Below, piece after piece: positions 55,701-64,000 of a DNA stretch of 64,000 nucleotides. The DNA comes from Aptenodytes patagonicus (lineage: Eukaryota > Chordata > Aves > Sphenisciformes > Spheniscidae). Under the pieces are notes generated by a model. That model was given only the letters and a program-made list of their open reading frames with translations. It made no database searches and was not told the origin of the DNA. How positions within the stretch are numbered: the stretch's first letter is position 1; each line of letters opens with the position of its first letter. The stretch covers positions 6,678,316 through 6,742,315 of the forward strand of contig NC_134955.1 of the NCBI RefSeq assembly GCF_965638725.1. Direction: 5' to 3'. Both the position numbers and the translations under genes were made by a program.

Positions 55701-57254
55701 CCTGATTTGCGATTCTGTCAAAAACAGTAAGCAAAGTCAAATACCAAATATGTCCGACTATATATCCCATCTATATATCTATAGATGTATATAGGTATAC
55801 ATACAGGTAATATTATGCCCTACACATTGAAGGTTATATCCTGGGCACCTTAACCAGTTCCTAAGTAATAGCACAAGAAACGAATTCATTTCAGTGACTA
55901 ACTAAAACTGAATGCAGCTGGCAGATTCCTCAAAACAGCAGCAAGTGTTAGCCAGCAGCAAAGAGGAGGCACAATTTATCCCAGCCAAGCGTTTATGGTA
56001 GAAATTACAGTTAGTTTTCTCTTCTCTGATGCAAACTCCTACAGCCTTTGACAGAGTTAATGGGAAAACATTCCTCTTGAACGTTGTCAGATGGAGCACT
56101 TTCCAGCATGTCTGAGCATTGATTTCCCCGAGGTAAACAAAAGGAACCCAGTTTTGGGATCTGAAAAGTTTTAGATTGATGGTGGTATTTGGAAATTAAG
56201 TGGTGGGGGGCGGGAGGGTGTCCCCTGTGCCCTTCCACTTCCCGCTGCAGTGACAGCTGCTTTGGCAATGAAAAATCTTGGGATCTTGTTTCCAGGCAAA
56301 TGAGATGTTGATGACTAAAGTAATCTGGAAGTATCCAGAGAGTTTATAATAAGGAATATAGTGAGAAACATATTCATAATGTTGAAGAAACTATCCTAAA
56401 TTGCCTGATGGTGGAGAATCTATTTCAGTTGGACAGGTTTCTGGAGTTCCTCAATTAGTCTTGAGAATACTCTTAAAGCATTTTTTGGAAATATGATCAT
56501 AACTAGCACAAGCTAGTGAAGGACTTTGTCTGGAGGAGTCTCATTCACAGAGGCAGGTTGCCTTAGTAGTTACGCGCTGATGATCTACATGAGGGCTGAT
56601 TCAGAGATTCCTGGTGCTGGGGATGACATCTGAATTTTTTGCCATCAGGTCAAGTTAAATAAGAGTAATAGAGAGCTGTTAGTGACAGCAGCCACATGCG
56701 CTGCATTTACCGTGCCAGAGCACGGCGTGTTTGCCTGCGATGGCAGGGATGCAGATGGGCTGTTTGAGCAGCATGCGCTGTCAGATGGGGAGATGTCCAA
56801 ATCCGAACAGGACAGCCTGCGGTGGCTGCTGCTGCCCTAGACCTGGACCCTTCCCTATCCCCTGGGGGTGTGAAGGGCACCACGTGTGTGGGAGGAGAGG
56901 AGGAGATGGAAGAGGGAGAGGGGTGGTGGGTGACCACTGAGGAGAAAGCAGCAGCATCCCCCTTTCCTAGTGCTGTCCCTGAGCCCCAGCTTCTTGCTTC
57001 AGGAGTTACCTCTGTGCCCTCCAATCCAGAGATCTCTGCGGCTTTCCCATCCCTGGAGTTGTTTCATTTAAGTCAGGACTCAGGCCCACTCATAAGAAAA
57101 TAGAGAACATACATTTCTCATCTATTTCTCTACTTGCTGTACTGGTCTCTAGATAGATCAGGCTTCTAATCACCTGTTCTGTCACGTCGGCGTATATATT
57201 TACGATAAACAGTCATAGGTTATCTCTTGTGTTGTAATATGTTCGACTTTCTTG

Positions 57255-57295
57255 GAAAAAAATGTAAAAATAAAATAAATTTAAAAAAAAAAACC
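57255..57295 (+). repeat. A-rich tract with AATAAA hexamer
   Basis: Short A-runs with an aaaataaat segment at about 57272-57280, then an A11 run, then C/A-rich low-complexity sequence. It could be the tail of an old retrocopy of the GC-rich patch before it, or plain simple sequence. Confidence 0.4.
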
Positions 57296-60200
57296 CACAA
57301 AAACTGAACCCCAACTAACCAAAAAACCCCAGCTGCTTCAATAAACTATATAACAGCTCTCAGTCCAGGGAACGGCAGCTCCAAGGTCTGGCATGTTTTG
57401 CACGTATGAGTATTCACTTCAGAAGCGACAGGTAATGTGAATATCGAACCTGAACAGCCAGGGGTGCTAGGCAAATGCTTGCAGTAGATATTTTAGGTGC
57501 TCATTTGTAATGAGCAGTGGGAGGTTTTGTTGTCTTTAATCTCATAACCTCTCAGTCTGATGTTCCGGGCTCAGAGCACCCTGTTCCCTGTTCTCATACT
57601 TCTCTTGTAGTCTAGCAAACCAGCAGCCAGTTCCGCTATTTCTTCATCTGTGAAATGGAATAAACATTTTGATCTGCAGAAATGTTTTTAATTTCTAGTT
57701 TCAAAGCCACAGATTTTTCCCAAGATGGTAAGAAGCTCAGCCGGTTCAGCACATTATTAGGCGTTTGTCAAATGCTTCTTAGGTTTCAAAAACTGGTTGC
57801 AGTGCTATGTTGGGAAATAAAGACAGCATGTTCTGTGTTCTCTTACTCCATTTCTGCTGTACAAGGGATTTTACAGAGTATGTGCTTTTATTTAAGCTCC
57901 TGCCTATAACACTGCAATGGCAACCAATGAGTTGATGGTTGAATTCAAGACTTAGCCTCCTGGCTGCAGTCCTCTGAAGAAGGGAATAGCATTCCCCACA
58001 GTTCACTGGAGCTGATCCTAAAGCAGAACTTCTTCCTAGTGAGATCAAAATATTAAAAAAAACTTATGGAATAAAAAATTCTAAATATTGTTAAGGCTGT
58101 GATTGTACCTAGGCTGTTTTTGTGGCCACTGTGTGCTCTGGCATTTTTTCACTCTTGCAATACCTATTGTCTGCCAGTAGATTTTGCTTGTCTACAGCCC
58201 TTCAGGAGAAGCCCCAGTCGGCTGAGTCGTCATGGGTAGGTTTCAGTAGATAGCTCATTCTCTGCCCTCAGGGAGCTTCTGAGCAGTTATCTAGTAACAA
58301 ACAGATGGCTTTATTAGTAAATACGACACAACATTAGAGAGGACAGTCCTAAATAAAAACAAGTAAATAAAAGTTTAAACAAACAAAACCCCCCACTGAC
58401 ATTATGTGGTGGTTTCTAAAGGCAGGCTCCAACATACTGCTCTACCAGATCTAGTGAGACTGATGACAGTCACTAATCTCTGCTTGTGTCATGGCTGCGT
58501 TAATCACTGTCACCCTAAGATACAGCCCTAATCCCTGGTAATCAGACTCAACCTGAGAGAACATCAAATACCTCCAAGTATATGTTTGCAAGTAGATCAG
58601 GAGGAGACATTATGATCTTGATATGAAGGTAAAGTTCATCTTAAATTTTTGTCCAGGTGGTATTAAACCGCTGAACTCGATGGATGACACTGTTCTTGCA
58701 GAAGTGCGTACTTTGCAGAACTGGATCTTGAGTCAAAGCCAGGTCCTGCATGCGCACGCATGTACGGCTTCCATGGAGTGGAAGTTAAAATTTTTCCAAT
58801 GTACCTGTTTAAATTGTGAGGTGACTTTCCATTTTCAGATTGATCAGGCCACATATTAATTATGGTTTACTGCAAATGAGTGGAGTATTAGGTCCTTAAC
58901 AGCTAAGTCATTTGAAATGAAATGTTGGTAACGCGTACCCTGCGGTCACAGAAACATGAGCATAGATTTAATTTCCACGTCTGTGAAAGGCCCATAAACC
59001 CTTTTGAAAGGTTTGTTAGGCAGCTTCCAGTAAAGAACGGCAGATTTTTCTCTTGTGATCTTCAAAATTCTGAAAAGTAACTGTATGTATGTAACCTCTA
59101 AAATGTATTGTATGTAAACATACACACACGCGCTCTGCAGTTCTCTGGCAACACTAGAAATGCTTTGGTCTACGTAGCTGGTTTTATTTCTAATTTCTTG
59201 AATAATGTTATTTTCTACTGATCCATCCAAGAGGTTCTATTAAGCTGCTCTTTCCTCGGCTCGTATGATGCGACATACATATCCTCTCACTAGCAGGCTG
59301 CTTGGACACCAGTTCAGAGCAGCCAAGAAACAGCTGGAGGGGGCAAGTGGAAGCATGTGATTTTCTCATATTTATCTTGGCATTTTAAAGCAGTCTGAGC
59401 TCTTTCAGACTTGAGTATTCATTAATACCAAAGAGAGGAAATAAGTCATTTATGTTAAAATAGAGAATGAATGCAGAAATAAATATTTTTGGCTAACTGT
59501 AAATTTAGCATAGCTGGGAGACTTGTATAGGTTGAACAGAAGACCATTAACAGGAAGGGAAATTTCTACACATCGTACTATCTACCAAGTCTTTGAAAGC
59601 GAAACATCACTAGAATAAAAAAGCAGTTACTTCACTTCTAAATTCTTATCCTTTCAGTCTGTTACTGCCATCTTATTAGAAAAGGTTTCAAAAAATAAGT
59701 CCGCAAAAAAAATTTGCAAAAAAATTAGACCTGCAAAAGTTTCCCCCTCCCTCCACCATGGTCCAAGCCATTTTCTGTTCCTTGTTCATGATCAACTGGC
59801 ACGAATGAGCCATAGGAATGTGTTCAGAAGGCACATACAGCCTTGAGTATCCTATGGAAAAAATTTCTTCTGTCATCGCGTCGAGAGGGAAGTGGCTCTG
59901 ACGCTGACGGCTGTTACCAAATGGCCTCTTCTCGCTCCACTCCTCTCCCTTTCTCATGGGGAAAGTTGGGGAGTATGGGACAAATCGCTTCAACCACAGG
60001 CGGGACTGGCCCCTCCAAGGAGGCGGCAGAGGGGTTTTCTGAACTCTGAATTTGTGAATGGAAAGGTCTGTAATTACTGGTCTCCAGATGGAAAACACGG
60101 CTGAGCTACCCCAACCTGTGCGTGACCACCATGCCTGCCCCGTTCAGATCTGGACCCGCTTGGAGAATAAAAAGATCAAGTGTCCCTCAGCTTTGCATCT

Positions 60201-61560
60201 CAGCCCTTTGCCGTACCTCTCTAGCTCATGACAGCCACCTACTTTAGTGATGCCAGAGCATGTCCTTGAGGCTATTTATTTCTTAGCTAGGGGAAAGCTA
60301 CTGCATGAGATTGTAATGCTCCTGAATGCGCCAGTATCTGGGTGATAGCTGCTTGCTGTGGACCAACGCATGTGCACCTGGACTGGGGCAATGGAGGGGT
60401 CCTTCTGGGGACATAAATCCCCTTTTTGGTACAGTGGGCAAATTTGGTAGCCTGACTGCTACCAGTTACGCTGTGGGGCTTTTAGGTGCATTGGGGTGTT
60501 TGCTGGAGTAACACTGTTGAGTTAAAACCATGTTTTCTCTATGGAGGGGACAGTCCTGTGCCTAGTGGCACTGCCCTGGAGCAGCCTGGCGTTCGGGGCT
60601 GATGTGGGATTTAGCACAGGTCCACAAGCCGCCGACCCTTCGTGACAATGCCTGGTGCAAACCGATTACCTGGTTGACCCAAGCAAAGACAGTTTAGGAC
60701 TTGGGAGACGATTAACGGTTTGGAGAGAAGAACATAGCCTGGCTCTGCCTTGCCAGAGCTTTCAGCCTCTCCTGCGGCACAGCAGTTTAGGTTGAGTGAG
60801 TTTTGGGGATTTTCTGGCTGACAGCAGGACGGGACTTGCACCATTTGCCATTGCTGCCTATGTCAAATTGCTTTGGTCTAGCAGATTGCTCTGTGCAAGT
60901 GTAGCAACTTCTTTTTTCTTAGTTAAATACTTGTGATTTTTTTTTTTTTAGTTTACACTTTGATTCTAGTTTTATCAGTAAATAACATTAGAGGTCTTTG
61001 TTCAAGCAAATGCACACTGATAGCTGTAAAGTAAGTCTCTGAGAAAGGACCGTGTAAAGAAAGAGCAAGAAGCAGCTTCTAAATCCTCATGTTTAATATT
61101 ACTGTTTCTTTTTTGAATTGCCTGTTATTGTAACAGACTGACTCCTGCAGATTTTTAGTTTACAAGCTAGCTTGAAAATCATAAGTAGTTCATGCTATTA
61201 AAACGCACTCAAACAATATCTCCTAGTTTTATGTCTGAAAGACTTGCAATTCCAACAGTCAAAAAATATTTAATTTACTATAACTTAAAAGCAGCTTCAA
61301 GTTACTAATAATTACATCCATATGTTTTTGCATGTTAGGATGGTGAATATATGGGCTAGCAATAATATCTCAGTTGCTGAATACATCAATCTGAAAAAGT
61401 TCATCTGGAGATTTTTTTAATGAACAATCATTTCTATTGTTTCTTATTCTATGATTAAAATTGCTAGTATTTTAAATATATGAGTTGGGGCTCCTAAATC
61501 CTAAGATTTTTATTTTTAAAAATAAATATTTTTAAATGTTTTTTAAAATGTGTAAATGTT

Positions 61561-61574
61561 AAAAAAAAAAAAAA
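61561..61574. repeat. A14 tract
   Basis: Fourteen A within a 100-base, nearly pure A/T region (about 61500-61580). Confidence 0.75.
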
Positions 61575-64000
61575 TATTCATCTTTAAGTTGCCATCTCCA
61601 CTGTGAAGAGGGTGGGAAATACATAAGTGGCTCCAGTTTCCAGGGTTTAAGAACACAACAGGAGTATCACAGTGCTTGTAGTAAAAATCTGTTGGTGCCA
61701 ACACTGGTTTGTTTTTAAGTTTAAAATGCCTAGTTTAATCGATTACTAAATGTTTGAAAAGAATGGAGGCAGGGGGTAGGTCTTTTCTCTTACCTATTCC
61801 AGTGGTGCCTCAAAGAAATCAGGGCGTAGCTCTGTGTATCTCTGTCCTTGCCTGGGGGCAGGTTCCAGCCTGGTGGAAGGGATGCCCCTTGCCTAAGGTG
61901 GGGCTTGGGGACCGGTAGCACCCGGCCGCAGCCTTTGGCTTGCCAGGGGGCCCTGGGGCTAGTATTACAAGGAGGAGTCAGGTACATTTACCTCCAAGTA
62001 CAGAATGAATTATATTTCATGTTTATAATAATAATTTCTTCAAGGCTTATATTTAATAGAGATGTCTTCTGCTCTGAACAGAGATACGATACCAGGGTGC
62101 TACCATAAAACCTCTTCCAGACAAGATAAATTATAGTATGGAATTTCATTAGCATATTACGCTGAAATTAAGTTGCAAGTGCCACAATAAATAAAAGCAG
62201 GTACGATAAGCTTGATAAAAATCAGAGCCTTCCATTATCTCCCAAGTTTTCTTCAGTACATTGTGTCTTTATTGCAGCAGAAAGAGGCTCAGTTCATTTC
62301 TTATCACTTTCAGGAAATGCCAATAAGCTGGTTACTCAGCCTATAGCACTAAATATGATAATGCATGAATTAAAGTTCACTCAAAGGTAATCCTTAATGA
62401 ACTCAATATACAATAAAAATCTGGATTGCTCCTCTACTAAGTACAGGAGGGAACTTCATATTGTTTTTTATTTTCAGGTGAAGGTTTCTGTCAGGCTGAT
62501 TCCCTTAAAACAGGCAGAAGACCATGATCTTGCATTTAACGTCTTCAGTCATTTCCATATTGGCTTGTGCAAAGCCCCTGGAGACTCCCTTAATGAAAGG
62601 AACTGCAAGATGTCTATCAAGCTTTCTGAAAAGTGTCTATTGATACTTAGATACCCCAAACCATTGAGTCTACAACTTTTTAACCTTTCTAGTGGGATAA
62701 CCTAGCCCAGACACTGCTGTTTCTGATATTCAAGTCCGTCTCACCACATGACACTGTAGTCATAGGCTTGTTCAGCTAGCTTGGGTTTCTCCATGTGGTA
62801 ATAATTTGTTGTACCGATTTTTCTAATTCTTCCAAAGAGTTCAAGAAAGAATCTGTTTTCTCCAGAAGAAAGTCAAAATTAGCAATTGATGTTCACTTCC
62901 TTGCCACTTTTCTGGTAATTGCTCAGAGCCCAAATGATTGTCCGCTTGCTGTTCAATGCCAAGTCCCGTTGAATCCTGCTGTGTTTATATAAACCCTGAA
63001 GGACAAAGATGAACATTTGGCATATGTAATTGCAGTTTTAAAAACACATTACAAACCTAAATGGAAATCATCAATCTTTTTTCCTTCAGAAGGAGGTAAT
63101 ATCCACTGAAAATGGAAATCTAAATTTGCCAGAGTTTCCAATCTTGGAAAAATTACAGGTTCCTGTTAAAACTTTTCCAATTTGCATAACACCTTTAATT
63201 TTTCTACATATTCAGCTTCAGATAAAATTCAAATCACTGAGTCTTGAAAGGGCCCCCCTAAACAAGTGCTTTCTACCCATAGTATTATCTGACAACATCA
63301 TCAGCAGTTAAGTTGGCCAAGTCAATGTTTACCAGATGTTCGTTGCACTGACACTTGCCAAAATATGTCCTGTAATTGAGACTTTTTCCTCAGCTTACAG
63401 CTTTTCCTGCTGTTCCCAGATTGCTTCCAACAGTCAAAAGGGGGATGCTACAGAAAAGCCAGCAGGACCATTATTTACGCAGGAGCCTGATAAGCTGGAA
63501 AGAAGATATCAGAGAAGGTTTCTTAACAGGAATAGAGATGTAAATAACAAAAAAACATTTTAGCTGTTATCAGGGGAAAAAAAGCAAAAGAAAACTTTGA
63601 TTTACTTGTTTTACTTGTGATCAATTTTTATGTGATTGCTTTCCCACATTTGGAAGAGTTGAGTCTTGAAGGGTTTGGAAAGTGATATGAGCTCATCATA
63701 TGAAAAATATTGTTTGATTTCCACTGTGATCTGGATAGATATCTGGTATGTTTTCTCTGTGGCTTATTCATCCTCTCTACAATGTTTTCCTCTCCCTTTT
63801 AAGAAGAAAGTGAAGACACAAGAGCACACAGTAATGCACATACAATAACAGGTGAAGGCAGGCTGGTGTACCAGAGAAACTTATCTTTTAGACAGACTCT
63901 GAATGAAACTGGCTTGATTGAACAAGAAGACACTAAAGCATGGCAGAAGTAAGAGGGAGATGAATAAAAGCTTTGGGGAAAACTACGCAAGCTGTAGCTT

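Larger units (their letters stand above)
50000..64000. other. Intergenic stretch, no gene recognised
   Basis: Mostly AT-rich DNA, with an AT-alternating patch near 55755-55805, a GC-rich patch at about 56690-57080 followed by an A-rich stretch (57255-57295), A14 at 61561-61574 and small GC-rich patches near 60560-60650 and 61840-61970. In human this side of SLC5A12 leads to FIBIN; I find no FIBIN-like single-exon frame here. Confidence 0.5.

Noticed and set aside
59700..59745. Repeated tttgcaaaaaaa motif
   Set aside because: Only two or three short A-rich units; ordinary simple sequence.

Overview
The window is a piece of vertebrate nuclear genome, most likely from a bird. The opening ~117 bases are the 3' end of a CR1 LINE in reverse orientation, with the wording typical of avian genomes. 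Both recognisable genes are split into short exons with GT-AG introns. Introns and intergenic DNA are AT-rich and dotted with mononucleotide and TG/TAA tracts. I see no operons, CRISPR arrays, insertion sequences, tRNA or rRNA.

Layout: (1) 1-6902, plus strand: the last seven coding exons of an anoctamin, which I call ANO3. It ends at a TAG at 6900-6902 after a C-terminus of the form HHEWP. (2) 6903-15935: the tail-to-tail gap holding the 3' UTRs of both genes. (3) 15936-31969, minus strand: a complete SLC5A12 (SMCT2) gene. I resolved it into 15 coding exons (1890 bases with the stop, 629 residues); every junction keeps the frame and every intron is GT-AG. (4) 31970-64000: about 32 kb upstream of SLC5A12 in which I recognise no gene, exon or transposon, only low-complexity tracts, a G-quadruplex-type run, small hairpins and two GC-rich patches.

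The ANO3 / SLC5A12 pair facing tail to tail is the vertebrate arrangement also found on human 11p14, and it mirrors the paralogous ANO4 / SLC5A8 pair on human 12q23. In human, FIBIN and BBOX1 lie beyond SLC5A12, so the empty right half is probably the SLC5A12-FIBIN interval. ANO3 is a ten-helix membrane protein of the TMEM16 family, expressed mainly in the nervous system in mammals. SLC5A12 is a low-affinity sodium-coupled lactate/monocarboxylate transporter of kidney and intestinal brush border. Nothing in the sequence suggests that they work together; they are neighbours by shared ancestry.

I found no new system. The observations most worth a second look are: a 115-bp direct duplication, differing only at CpG sites, that brackets SLC5A12 exon 12; conservation of all six TMEM16 calcium-site residues in ANO3; decoy splice acceptors 8 and 10 bases inside two consecutive ANO3 exons; and a perfect 16-bp CpG palindrome beside SLC5A12 exon 14.
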